33,502 nt of DNA from CAIOZW01 sp049317725. Lineage in GTDB: Bacteria > Acidobacteriota > Blastocatellia > RBC074. Where the stretch lies: assembly GCA_049317725.1 (NCBI GenBank), contig JBMOHS010000020.1, positions 1 to 33,502 on the forward strand, read 5' to 3'. The notes under the pieces are model-generated. The model did not search any database. It saw nothing but the letters and a program-made list of their open reading frames with translations, and had not been told where the DNA came from. Of the stretch, positions 1-8,351 are shown piece by piece. Within the stretch, counting starts at the first letter, position 1, and each line of letters begins with the position of its first letter. The position numbers were made by a program, and so were the translations under genes.

Positions 1-33
1 CTCCGCCCCTCTTCCCCTCCGCCCCTCTTCCCC
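1..33. repeat. C-rich low-complexity tract
   Basis: Two near-identical units of the type CTCCGCCCCTCTTCCC follow each other directly after the stop codon of the minus-strand DUF262 gene. The same style of tract recurs at 1864-1939 and 2690-2730. It may continue beyond the left edge of the window. Confidence 0.6.
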
Positions 34-35
34 AA

Positions 36-1745
36 CTAGACGCGCCAGAGGTGGGCCGCGCGACGAGCCATCTGTCGTTGCCGGAGCGCGATCTGTTCAG
101 GTGTCCAGGTTTCGGGGGGGTCAATCGCGAGACGGCTCGTCGTGACGTATCGACTCGACAGATACGTGGCCAGCTTTTGCTCAAAGGGGGCGTTGCCGAC
201 TTGGCGGTTCTTCTTCGCCTCCAACAAGGTGAGATTTCCGACCCGATAGACCGACTGGGAAAACTGCTTCTCGTCGAAGAGGTCGATCCATTCGTCTGTT
301 GGGTGCTCTGGCAAGATATGCTCGATCGTTGCGCTGTCCGTCTCGAAGTCGAGATCGACCCCTGAGGCATCAGATTCCAACCGGCACAAAACAAAGCGAG
401 CCAGTCGCTTTCCTCGACCGAATGTCGGAATCTCCCAGGATTCAAAGTTCTGCTTGAACTTTTCATCGTCGACATAGGCCTCGCGCAGCACGCCAAACAC
501 GTCCCCAGCGTTCGTCGAATCACCATCGATCACCGATTTTGCCGCACGGTGATAGAGTGGCTCCAGCAGGTTGGTATTGAGATTACCAACCGTGGTGAAG
601 CGGAAGGTGAAGACATTGATCAATCGAAGGAGCTTGGCAAATTCGCTCCGTGGAAAGTTCTCCCAAGCCGCAAAGAGCAAGGGAGTCGACTGCTGGCTGC
701 GATAGAGAACCCGTTCTCGAATATGCGGACGACATTCTGGGTGGTCGATCCAAAATTCATGGGTGACATCTGCCACCGCCGCAAACCGTTCCGCTCGATC
801 TTCCAACGCTTTGATCAGATCGAAGACGTTTCCCGTGTTTTGAATCCGTTCTCGTACAATTTTGTAGAGCTGATTGGAACGAACTTTCGGCATCTCACAG
901 AGCAGATGGTAGCGCAAAAACTCTGGAAATCGTTCTTGACGGACAGTTTGGAGTAACGTCCTCCAACGACGTTGAAGAGCCGCGAGGTCGGTCATCGTCC
1001 TGACACGCGAGAACAGATAGTTTTTCAAGAGGTCCGTTGACGAGAGATCGATCCCTCTGGCGTTCAACGTCTCGAAGATGGTGTAGGCGTTGAGCTCATC
1101 GTCGACGGTGATCAAGGTGAACAGCAACTGCCGGGCGATCGTTTCGTTGAGCAACTCCGCGAGGAACTTGCCATCGTCGCTCTGTGGCGCAATCAAGTCC
1201 AACTGCTTCGCCAACCACTTCTGACAGTCCCAGAGGGCCCGATTTGATTGCGGCAGGCCACGGGGGTTGAGCGGATCGCGGAATTCGACCAAATAGTCTT
1301 GGTAAAACGCATTATCGATTTCGTTGAGCGTCAACTTGCTGACGAGCAGGAGCGAGGCAGGATTTTTTGCGCCGATGTATTGCATTCGCAGGGTCTCGGC
1401 CCGCTCGCGGTTGGCGTCTGGTTCCACGCCGCGCTCGGCGAGATTGAGGAGGCGCCGAATGATCACCAGCGCGAAAATGCTCAGCGTGGCCAGTCGCTGT
1501 TGGCCATCGATGACCAGAAACTCCCGGTCACTCTTCGCTTCCAGGACGAGCGCTCCCATATAGTGCCGATCATCGGGCCGCTTGGTCATCTCGAGAACAT
1601 CGTTCCAGAGATCCTCCCACTGCTCCTCTGACCATGAGTAATCCCGCTGGTACGGTGGAATCGCATAGGTCTTGCCATTGCCAACGACATCAGCAAAGTT
1701 AGCGGTGTGCGTGTCGAGAAGAGTCTTTTTTCGCAAGGTATTCAC
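36..1745 (-). CDS. DUF262/DUF1524 (GmrSD-like) protein
   Basis: This 569-residue protein joins the two domains of the GmrSD type IV restriction family in one chain. The N-terminal DUF262 part has the PPYQRDYSW motif (about residues 30-38) and the ParB/Srx-like signature IDGQQR (about 79-84), the nucleotide-binding/NTPase region in this family. The C-terminal DUF1524 part has an HNH-like IEHILPE motif (about 478-484) followed by YRVGNLTLL and a conserved KN, the predicted His-Me nuclease. Characterised members cut modified phage DNA, but many DUF262 proteins have no known target. The start is GTG at 1745 with a weak upstream ribosome site. It stands alone: there are no other restriction genes, and repeat tracts lie on both sides. 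A defence role is inference; the domain assignment is firm. Confidence 0.85.
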   Translation of the reverse strand: MNTLRKKTLLDTHTANFADVVGNGKTYAIPPYQRDYSWSEEQWEDLWNDVLEMTKRPDDRHYMGALVLEAKSDREFLVIDGQQRLATLSIFALVIIRRLLNLAERGVEPDANRERAETLRMQYIGAKNPASLLLVSKLTLNEIDNAFYQDYLVEFRDPLNPRGLPQSNRALWDCQKWLAKQLDLIAPQSDDGKFLAELLNETIARQLLFTLITVDDELNAYTIFETLNARGIDLSSTDLLKNYLFSRVRTMTDLAALQRRWRTLLQTVRQERFPEFLRYHLLCEMPKVRSNQLYKIVRERIQNTGNVFDLIKALEDRAERFAAVADVTHEFWIDHPECRPHIRERVLYRSQQSTPLLFAAWENFPRSEFAKLLRLINVFTFRFTTVGNLNTNLLEPLYHRAAKSVIDGDSTNAGDVFGVLREAYVDDEKFKQNFESWEIPTFGRGKRLARFVLCRLESDASGVDLDFETDSATIEHILPEHPTDEWIDLFDEKQFSQSVYRVGNLTLLEAKKNRQVGNAPFEQKLATYLSSRYVTTSRLAIDPPETWTPEQIALRQRQMARRAAHLWRV

Positions 1746-1769
1746 TCCGAAAACAGGCGACCATCCTGG

Positions 1770-1939
1770 TTAGGGGCGAGGGAATAGGGGTTAGGGGCGA
1801 GGGAAGAGGCTCACGCGAAGGCGCGAAGGCGCGAAGGTTTTTCCAGAAGCAAATCGCTCACACGCTCCTCTTCTTTCTCTCGCCCCTTTCCCCTCACCCC
1901 TCGCCCCTTCTTCCTCGCCCCTTCTCCCTCGCCCCTCGC
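1770..1939. repeat. Inverted G/C-rich repeat tract with CGCGAAG units
   Basis: The gap between two minus-strand genes is almost entirely repeat. AGGGGCGAGGGA occurs at 1772-1783 and 1793-1804, and its exact inverse TCCCTCGCCCCT occurs at 1925-1936, within a run of TCGCCCCT-like units (1879-1937). Between them lies CTCACGCGAAGG followed by two more GCGCGAAGG units (1810-1837). The arms could pair into a long hairpin. A related CGCGAAG motif in inverted orientation is found at 2735-2806. No transposase is associated. Confidence 0.7.
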
Positions 1940-2019
1940 GTAAGCATCTTCTCTACCAAATGCGGGGATCAGATGGACTGGACGTCCGCGCACCCAAGGT
2001 CACGGCCTTCCTCTGACCA

Positions 2020-2511
2020 TCAGGAGGCAATTTCCAAACCGGTCAAGTCCTCCACCCCCGCAACATCGGCGAGCAAGCCAGTATAGTCGCGCAGTTTCTG
2101 CTGGAGGACGACCAGTTCCTCACGGAACTGCCGACAGCGCGCAGGATCTTTGAAGCCACCCTCCAGCGAGAGGCGATGCCATTTCGCGGTGAAGGGCCGA
2201 ATGACCTGATTAAGGACGACGATCGCGATCTTGGTGAACTCGATGCAGCCACGGCCATTCTGCTTGATGATCTCGCGGGTCAGTCCGAAGATGGCGTGGA
2301 GGCTCTTGAGAGCCGTCTCCTCATCTCCCTCGTGGTCCGCCAGGGGCTGGGTCGTGATGCGGGTCAGCAGTTCGATGTAGAGCTGCCACGCAGCGGCCTT
2401 GTCCTCGTCCCGGAACTGCAGCTCCATGTCGAGAAAGCCGGCGCTGATCTTGAGCGAGGTCAGGTTCCATTTCTCGAGCCAGTTGATCAGTTTCATCTCT
2501 TCGATCCTCAC
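2020..2511 (-). CDS. Conserved-looking protein of unknown function (163 aa)
   Basis: I cannot name a family for this protein. It is soluble and mostly helical in appearance, has no signal peptide or membrane segment, and is acidic in the middle. The composition is that of a genuine gene: regular amphipathic segments such as WQLYIELLTRI (about 41-51) and a C-terminal heptad-like stretch FREELVVLQQKLRDY (about 128-142) that could form a coiled coil. The start used is GTG at 2511; an in-frame ATG at 2496 is an alternative. It sits between two repeat tracts and downstream of nothing on the same strand within 370 bases, so it is probably transcribed alone or together with the DUF262 gene 275 bases further on. 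A link to defence would rest only on that neighbour. Confidence 0.65.
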   Translation of the reverse strand: MRIEEMKLINWLEKWNLTSLKISAGFLDMELQFRDEDKAAAWQLYIELLTRITTQPLADHEGDEETALKSLHAIFGLTREIIKQNGRGCIEFTKIAIVVLNQVIRPFTAKWHRLSLEGGFKDPARCRQFREELVVLQQKLRDYTGLLADVAGVEDLTGLEIAS

Positions 2512-2883
2512 GTCATTGGGCCGTCAAGAAAGTTGGGAGGGGGACTGGGGGGCACCACTGCCGGCGGAGTCTGGGGAGGAGAGTACCTCCGTCGTCTTGC
2601 CGAGGTCGCGTCAACCCGATCTCAGATCCTATCACGAAGCATGGGCAGAGAGAATCTTGACAGCGCCCCCGCCGTGGACCGCGCGCCACCTCACCCCTCG
2701 ACCCTTTCCCCTCGTCCCTCGCCCCTCATCTCCACTTCGCGTCTTCGCGTGAGCCTCTTCCTGCCGGTGAGGGCTCGGTCGTTTTTTCTCACGCGAAGCC
2801 GCGAAGCGCTGAAGATGGCCTTCTGGAAAGCGGTCTAGACAGGAACGAATTGTCCGCAACCGTGGTTTCAGCCAGATCGATCG
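2512..2883. repeat. Non-coding gap with CGCGAAG inverted repeat
   Basis: This 370-base gap holds no convincing gene. It contains a C-rich tract (about 2690-2730) and then a 19-base inverted repeat: CTTCGCGTCTTCGCGTGAG at 2735-2753 and CTCACGCGAAGCCGCGAAG at 2788-2806, with one mismatch and a 34-base loop. The 2788 copy matches the CTCACGCGAAGG unit at 1810. The repeated recurrence around two unrelated genes suggests a dispersed repeat family. Confidence 0.65.
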
Positions 2884-5800
2884 TCAGAATGTCAGGCGTG
2901 CACCAAAACGGACCAGCCGTTCGGCGCCGATAGTGGTGGTCACTTGGCCAAACGCCGGATTCCCGAACGCCCCATTTGGGTTGTTGAAGTTTGGACTGTT
3001 GGTGACATTGAGGGCATCGGCGCGAAATTCGCCGCCAATGCGTTCAGTAATGCGGAACCGCTTGATGATCGTACCGTCGAGGTTGGCATATCCTGGCCCG
3101 CGAATCGAGTCATTGCGTCTCATGTTGCCAAACGTGTTGGCCGCCGGAGCAGAAAATACCGTCGGATCGAAGTACAACAACCGATTGTCATTGTTGCCTG
3201 TCGGACGAGGCCCGATCGTCCCGTAGACAGTCGGGGTGCCGTTGAGATTGGGGCGCTGCGTATTCCCCGGTGCGCGCAGATTCGCCGCATCTGCGGTGAA
3301 GTTGATCGGCGTTCCCGATTGTAATGAGAGAATCCCCGAGATCTGCCATCCACCGAAAATCGCACGGATGAACCCATTGCTTCGGTTCGCGAAAGGGATA
3401 TCCCAGACAAAGGTCGAATTGTAGTTATGCAGGCGATCAAACCCGGCAGGACCGCGACTCAATTCAGGATTCGCGGGGGTCGCAACCCCACCATTATCGT
3501 CTGAGTAGGTCATCGCTCGGCCAAAGGTGTAGCTATTGGTCAAGAGCCATCCGCCTCGAAAACGACGATCCACTTTGACTTGCAACGAATTGTAGCTCGT
3601 ATCGGTGGGAAACCAGGTTTGAACAGAGGCCGTCTTGTTGAATTTCTGGAAAAAGGGGCGACCGGCATTATCCTGTCCCGGAACCATGCCTGCGTTGAGA
3701 TTGAAGTCGGCAATCACCCCGCGTGCGATGTTCCCAACGTAAGCGACATCCACCGCCAATCCCCAGAAAATTTCGCGCTGAAACGCCACATTGTACGAAT
3801 GCAATTTCGCTTCACGCAAATTCGAGGGAACAGTGAAGAAACCTTGGTTTCGCAAGAGGGGGGTGTCGGCAACAATGATCCCATTGTTCGGCACGCTGAA
3901 GGGCTGCGGCGCAGGCAACCCCGCCGCCATCGATCCGGCGACTGCAAATTGGTTGGGGGAATTGAACTGGTTATTCTGCTTGACAGGAAAGTTGAAGGCA
4001 TAGCGATTATCCGGGAAGGGGATGATGCTCGTCCCGAAACCGCCACGAATGACAGTCCTGTCGTTGAAACGGAAGGCCGCCCCCAGACGGGGGGCAAAGT
4101 TTCTGAAATATCTCTGGACGCCAACAATCGAGGAGATGTCGCCAAAGCCGGTCACCTCCAGGGTATTGTTGGTCGTGTTGTAGTTGGAGAGTCCACCCCG
4201 TTCGACGATTCCGGTGTGTGGGTGGTAAAACTCATGCCGTAATCCCAAGTCGAGCGTCAGGCGCTTGGAGACTTGCCATTTGTCGTTAATGAACGAGAAG
4301 AGCGCCCAGTGCTTTGTCCCAGGCTCCTCGATCACGGTAAGGTCCCGTCCAACCAAGTTTGGAGCATCGAGCAAGAATGAGGCAAAGGCATTCCCCAGTC
4401 CATTGATGGCCGCAGCATTGCCTGGGATGGAAGTCTGCGCGCCACCAAAATTATACCGTCCACGGGTGCCACCATTGTCCTGCACTTGTAGCAGGAAATC
4501 ACGATTCCTCCGATATTCGCCGCCCACCTTGATGGAGTGATTTCCTACCAATCGGGTGACAACCGCCATGGTATTCGTCGTCGTTTCGCCTCGGTCCCAG
4601 GGGAGGCTGGCGGAAAATCCGAGGACAGGGCCGGTGAAACCCGCGATGTTGATTTGGGTCAACCCAGCCGATTGTGGATCGACATTGACCCCACGAATCC
4701 CGACCTCTTCTGAAGTCTTCAACCCATCGGCCTGCGTGACGGCCAGATTTTTATACCAACTGATCCCGAAACGCACTTCGAGAACCAGGGTGGAACTGAA
4801 CGTACGCGTATAGTTGGCAGCCGAGCTGATCACATCCTGCGTGCCACTTCCCGCAAACCCGCCATTCGCAGGTCCGCCGTAGATGCCGTAGGAGCCTGGA
4901 TCGAAGAGCTTGGGCTGCTGATAACTGAAGCGCACCGCGAAGACATTCTTCTCGTTGAGGTTGTAATTGATCTTGGTATCGAACTGATGGGTGGTGCGTT
5001 CTCGGACAGTATTGATCACAGAGTTTGGTGTTCCTAACGCCGCTCCCGGCACATTTGGCGCGGGCAGAAACGCAAGCAACTTCTGGGCAATGGGGCTGAT
5101 GCGATTGGTCGGGATGATGTTACCCGCAAAAGGAGTGCGTCCTGTTCCATCGGGATTGCCGGTCGCCGGGTCAAAGATCGGAATCGAAAAGTTGCTGAAG
5201 TTGCCAGTACGCCATTCGGGAATGGGAATAACGGCGCGGTTGACCTTGCCGAGCTTGTCATTGGTGTACTGATAGTCGCCGAAATAGAACAGTTTGTTTT
5301 TGAAGATGGGGCCACCGACTGCGAACCCAAGTTGTCGGTAGCGTGTCGGGGCGCGATTTCCCGTGAAATATTCCCGGGCACGCGTGTTTTCGTTATTGCC
5401 GAAAAACCAAGCGCTGCCGTGAACCTCATTCGTCCCGGATTTGATTGTCACGGATGAGACAGCGCCACCGGCGCGGCCCAATTCGGCATCGAAGTTGGAC
5501 GTGGTGACGCTGACCGTCTCGATGGCATCGGCGGCAGGGATCAAGACAGTCAACAAGCCGGTCTTATGGTTGTTGTCGACGCCTTCGATCATAAAGTTGT
5601 TCGAGAGCCGCGACTGCCCATTGACCTTCGACTCCAAACTGTCCTGCGGATTAAAAAATTCCGAGTGTGGTCGCGACGGCCGAGTGGCACCCGGCACAGT
5701 CACCAGCAGTCCTTGAAAGTTTCGATTGAAGCCGAGCGGCAATTCTGCAACCTGCTTGGTTTCAAGCAATCGTCCCGTGTCCGCGCGATCGGTCTGTAAA

Positions 5801-6183
5801 ATTGGGGCAGAAGAGGCTTCCACTGTGATGGTTTCGCTGACCTCACCAACTTCCATAGCGATGTCGACCCGGACGGTTGTATTGACATCGACAATGACAT
5901 TCTCGCGGATGACCTTTTTGAAGCCCTGCAACGAGGCTTCTACGCGGTAGACTCCATCCTTGATGCTGGTGAAAATATAGTTCCCAGTCGCGGTGGTGGT
6001 GGTTGTGTTGACAACATTGGTGCGTGTTTCGGTAATCGTTACGGTTGCACCGGCGGCCACGGCTCCCGACGAGTCCGTGATTGTCCCGAGCAATGACCCC
6101 TTGATTGCTTGGGCTTGAGTGATGACCACCAGCAGAAGTAACGCAGTTGGTACCCCAGAAAATCGAAAAAGTTTGGCAATCAT
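2884..6183 (-). CDS. Oar-like TonB-dependent receptor
   Basis: This is a 1099-residue outer-membrane protein. Residues 1-26 form a signal peptide (hydrophobic run ALLLLVVI, cleavage after AQA). Residues about 28-112 are a CarboxypepD_reg-like/CnaB domain (GTITDSSGAVAAGATVTI, then NYIFTSIKDGVYRVEA). A plug domain follows (about 120-250, with NNFMIEGVDNN and DAELGRAGGAVSSVTIKSGTN), then a long beta-barrel that ends in aromatic FGARLTF, the expected C-terminal BAM recognition signal. A clear Shine-Dalgarno AAGGTGG precedes the ATG. Family members import large ligands or act in surface functions; many Acidobacteriota carry dozens of paralogues, and the ligand cannot be told from sequence. No partner SusD-like lipoprotein is next to it. 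It faces away from the phosphate operon and shares the 1-kb spacer with it. Confidence 0.93.
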   Translation of the reverse strand: MIAKLFRFSGVPTALLLLVVITQAQAIKGSLLGTITDSSGAVAAGATVTITETRTNVVNTTTTTATGNYIFTSIKDGVYRVEASLQGFKKVIRENVIVDVNTTVRVDIAMEVGEVSETITVEASSAPILQTDRADTGRLLETKQVAELPLGFNRNFQGLLVTVPGATRPSRPHSEFFNPQDSLESKVNGQSRLSNNFMIEGVDNNHKTGLLTVLIPAADAIETVSVTTSNFDAELGRAGGAVSSVTIKSGTNEVHGSAWFFGNNENTRAREYFTGNRAPTRYRQLGFAVGGPIFKNKLFYFGDYQYTNDKLGKVNRAVIPIPEWRTGNFSNFSIPIFDPATGNPDGTGRTPFAGNIIPTNRISPIAQKLLAFLPAPNVPGAALGTPNSVINTVRERTTHQFDTKINYNLNEKNVFAVRFSYQQPKLFDPGSYGIYGGPANGGFAGSGTQDVISSAANYTRTFSSTLVLEVRFGISWYKNLAVTQADGLKTSEEVGIRGVNVDPQSAGLTQINIAGFTGPVLGFSASLPWDRGETTTNTMAVVTRLVGNHSIKVGGEYRRNRDFLLQVQDNGGTRGRYNFGGAQTSIPGNAAAINGLGNAFASFLLDAPNLVGRDLTVIEEPGTKHWALFSFINDKWQVSKRLTLDLGLRHEFYHPHTGIVERGGLSNYNTTNNTLEVTGFGDISSIVGVQRYFRNFAPRLGAAFRFNDRTVIRGGFGTSIIPFPDNRYAFNFPVKQNNQFNSPNQFAVAGSMAAGLPAPQPFSVPNNGIIVADTPLLRNQGFFTVPSNLREAKLHSYNVAFQREIFWGLAVDVAYVGNIARGVIADFNLNAGMVPGQDNAGRPFFQKFNKTASVQTWFPTDTSYNSLQVKVDRRFRGGWLLTNSYTFGRAMTYSDDNGGVATPANPELSRGPAGFDRLHNYNSTFVWDIPFANRSNGFIRAIFGGWQISGILSLQSGTPINFTADAANLRAPGNTQRPNLNGTPTVYGTIGPRPTGNNDNRLLYFDPTVFSAPAANTFGNMRRNDSIRGPGYANLDGTIIKRFRITERIGGEFRADALNVTNSPNFNNPNGAFGNPAFGQVTTTIGAERLVRFGARLTF

Positions 6184-6840
6184 TTTTCCACCTTTTTTTC
6201 GTTGATAATGTTGAAGACAATTACCAGGAAGTAATTGCTCGTTGTCTCAGTCAAGATCAGGCGAAGAGAGGTCCGTACGCGACCAAGTAATCCCCACCGG
6301 TTAGCGCAATTTGTGATTTGATTTATTGAAACAGGCTTCTGTGTTCTGCGCGGGATCTTGTCAAAGATCCCTGCTGGGTGCAATGACAGCACACCCTCGT
6401 GGAAAAGGATGACCTTTTCCGCTTCTCACCCGGTATCTAACCTGTCTGGAACTTACCAGAAAAACTGTCCGAAGAGTTGAGAACTGTTCTTGGGCACGAA
6501 ATCCCGTTTGCGGATGACTTCCCGCTCTGGCACACCACTTTTTGGGTGCATGCATCTTGTCCGGCACCTTGCCTGACGAGGCGGCGAGGACTTTGAGAGG
6601 AGGACTCCCCTCGTCGCCAAGCAAGACTTGAGGTCTCCATCGAGTCTGATCCGTCAGACCCGCTTTCGACTCTTCCATTTTGAGACCAACATCTTTGTGG
6701 TCCAGGCCTTGGACGCTTTGGAGGACGCCCAGACAGAACGGCCTCTCGTCAATCCCTTGGCTAAACTTGGTGGGAATATCTCACAGTTCATCCGATTTTT
6801 CATCTATTTCCAAACAAAGTTGGCCGGTCCAAGGTGAATC
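6184..6840. other. Non-coding spacer with three adjacent hairpins
   Basis: Short reading frames here have no recognisable composition or ribosome site. The notable content lies at 6352-6420. GGGATCTT (6352-6359) pairs with AAGATCCC (6364-6371) over a 4-nt loop. TGCTG (6372-6376) can pair with CAGCA (about 6387-6391). GGAAAAGG (6401-6408) pairs with CCTTTTCC (6413-6420), again over 4 nt. None is followed by a T tract on either strand. They could be part of the receptor's 5' leader, operators, or a small RNA. Confidence 0.5.
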
Positions 6841-6895
6841 GTTAAAGAAAAGATGAGGTGGTGTTAAGGGAGACTTGAGATCGAAGCGATAGGAT
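6841..6895 (+). promoter_or_regulatory. Candidate distal Pho box and -10
   Basis: Four 7-mers stand in direct repeat with an exact 11-bp period: GTTAAAG (6841-6847), GATGAGG (6852-6858), GTTAAGG (6863-6869) and CTTGAGA (6874-6880). A -10-like TAGGAT (6890-6895) starts after a 9-nt gap. Known PhoB boxes are 7-bp repeats plus 4-bp spacers (Proteobacteria) or TTAA-type 8-bp repeats plus 3-bp spacers (cyanobacteria), so the geometry fits. The same arrangement precedes phoU. If used, transcription would start near 6902 and leave a leader of about 290 nt, which contains a GGAAGCGCTTCC palindrome at 6951-6962. Confidence 0.6.
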
Positions 6896-7074
6896 TCGAC
6901 TCGTTAGGTGCCTAGTCCTGTGTCTCTGAGCAGGGGAAGTGCCTCCACCTGGAAGCGCTTCCCCTCCCTTTTTCCCGCCGCTTCTCGACTCTCTTTCCGA
7001 GTTTTCTTCGTGTTTCAGTGGAGGTGGGAGGCCTCTACTCGCCAGCCACGCACGTCTCCATCGGATGGAACAGA

Positions 7075-7129
7075 CTTAGCAGAAACTTAGGACATTCCTG
7101 AGCTTGTCCTGACATTGCCCCGGTAAGCT
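7075..7129 (+). promoter_or_regulatory. Candidate proximal Pho box
   Basis: A second four-unit array lies nearer the PHP gene: CTTAGCA (7075-7081), CTTAGGA (7086-7092), CCTGAGC (7097-7103) and CCTGACA (7108-7114), again with an 11-bp period and 4-nt spacers. At the position expected from the other two boxes (9 nt after the last unit) the sequence is TAAGCT (7124-7129), a weak -10. The units deviate more from YTTRAGG than those of the other boxes, so this one is less certain. Confidence 0.45.
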
Positions 7130-7195
7130 CTCGCCTTCGAGGAGAGAGTAGAGACGGGAGAGAACCAGCCTGACGTCCGGAAAGGAAGGGGAAGC

Positions 7196-8347
7196 ATGGC
7201 AGAGAGAAAGACGCGGATCCACACCAATCCGACTGAGCCGATGAGGGAGGGCCGCATCTCGGCAGCGGCTTCGCTCCACTGTCACACCCATTTCTCGAAG
7301 GAGATGCTCTCCTTCATTCCTTTTTATGCAAGTCAGACGCCGATCTTGGCTGGGTATTTCGAGCAGGCGATGAAGCGGTACCGTCACGTCCACCAGCGGG
7401 AGATGGACTTTGGGCAAGCCTACTGGACGCCGCCGGTGACGCCACAGCAGGTGATCCAGGACGAGGCGCGACAGATTGAGGAGATGCTGGGAGTGCCGGC
7501 GCTCGTCTCGATCACGGATCACGACGAGATCGAGGCAGGGCTCCGGCTGCGGGTGTTGGAGGGCCTTTCGTCCTCCCCGATCTCGCTTGAATGGACGGTT
7601 CCGTACCGGCACGGGTTTTTTCACCTGGGGATTCACAACCTGCCGGTGGCCGAGGCGCGCGAACAGGAAGCGGCCTTGATGCGTTACACCCGGCGGGATC
7701 CGGAGGCGGCGTCGTTGACCGATCTGCTCGCGATGCTCAACCAGAACGCGGGGACGCTGATCGTCCTCAACCACCCGTTGTGGGACATCGAGCTGATTGG
7801 GGAATCCGAGCACCGCCGGTGTTTGCGACTCTTCCTCGAAGAGCATGCCCAGTGGCTGCACGCCTTGGAGATCAATGGGTTTCGGAAGTGGCCGGAGAAT
7901 CAGGAGACGATTCAGCTTGCTGCTGACCTGGGCTTGCCGGTTGTTTCGGGGGGAGACCGGCACGGTTGTCAGCCCAACACGGTCCTCAACCTGACGCGGG
8001 CAGGAAGCTTCGAGGAGCTGGTAGCCGAGGTGCGCAACGACGGCCACAGCGAGGTGCTGCTGCTGCCGGGGTACCAGGAATCGATGGTCATGCGAATCTT
8101 GGAATCGGTCGCGGAGGTGATCCGGACGTACCCAGAACACCCGTTGAACAAGAAGTTATGGTGCGACCGAATCTACTTCAACCTGGATGGGAGGGAGGCG
8201 CGGCCCCTCTCGCATTACTGGCCGAACGGAGGCCCGGGATGGGTCCGGTCGGCGCTCTGGATTCTGCGTCTGCTGGGCAGCAAGCAGCTCAAGCCAGCGC
8301 TGCGGCTGGCGCTGACACGGGAATTGGTTGGAGAGCAGATCGGATAG
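7196..8347 (+). CDS. PHP-domain metallophosphoesterase
   Basis: This 383-residue cytoplasmic protein carries the metal-binding motifs of the PHP (polymerase and histidinol phosphatase) superfamily: LHCHTHFS with His28/His30, TDHD at 107-110, NHP with His193, and GDRHG with Asp254/His256. It has no signal peptide or membrane segment. PHP enzymes hydrolyse phosphomonoesters or phosphodiesters with a di- or trinuclear metal centre; the substrate here is unknown. The start ATG follows a strong AAGGAAGGGG site. It opens a plus-strand operon under candidate Pho boxes, and the next gene, a GT4 glycosyltransferase, begins 4 bases after its stop. Known phosphate-starvation lipid remodelling pairs a phospholipase C-type phosphoesterase (PlcP) with a GT4 enzyme, so release of diacylglycerol from phospholipids is a reasonable but untested guess. 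Confidence 0.8.
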   Translation: MAERKTRIHTNPTEPMREGRISAAASLHCHTHFSKEMLSFIPFYASQTPILAGYFEQAMKRYRHVHQREMDFGQAYWTPPVTPQQVIQDEARQIEEMLGVPALVSITDHDEIEAGLRLRVLEGLSSSPISLEWTVPYRHGFFHLGIHNLPVAEAREQEAALMRYTRRDPEAASLTDLLAMLNQNAGTLIVLNHPLWDIELIGESEHRRCLRLFLEEHAQWLHALEINGFRKWPENQETIQLAADLGLPVVSGGDRHGCQPNTVLNLTRAGSFEELVAEVRNDGHSEVLLLPGYQESMVMRILESVAEVIRTYPEHPLNKKLWCDRIYFNLDGREARPLSHYWPNGGPGWVRSALWILRLLGSKQLKPALRLALTRELVGEQIG

Positions 8348-8351
8348 ACCG

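Noticed and set aside
1770..1939. C-rich tandem units as a CRISPR array
   Set aside because: Units are short, imperfect and contiguous, without unique spacers of constant length, and no cas genes are present.
6361..6837. Short frames 6361-6678 (minus) and 6628-6837 (plus)
   Set aside because: They have no family resemblance, lie over hairpins, and have poor starts; I treat the region as non-coding.
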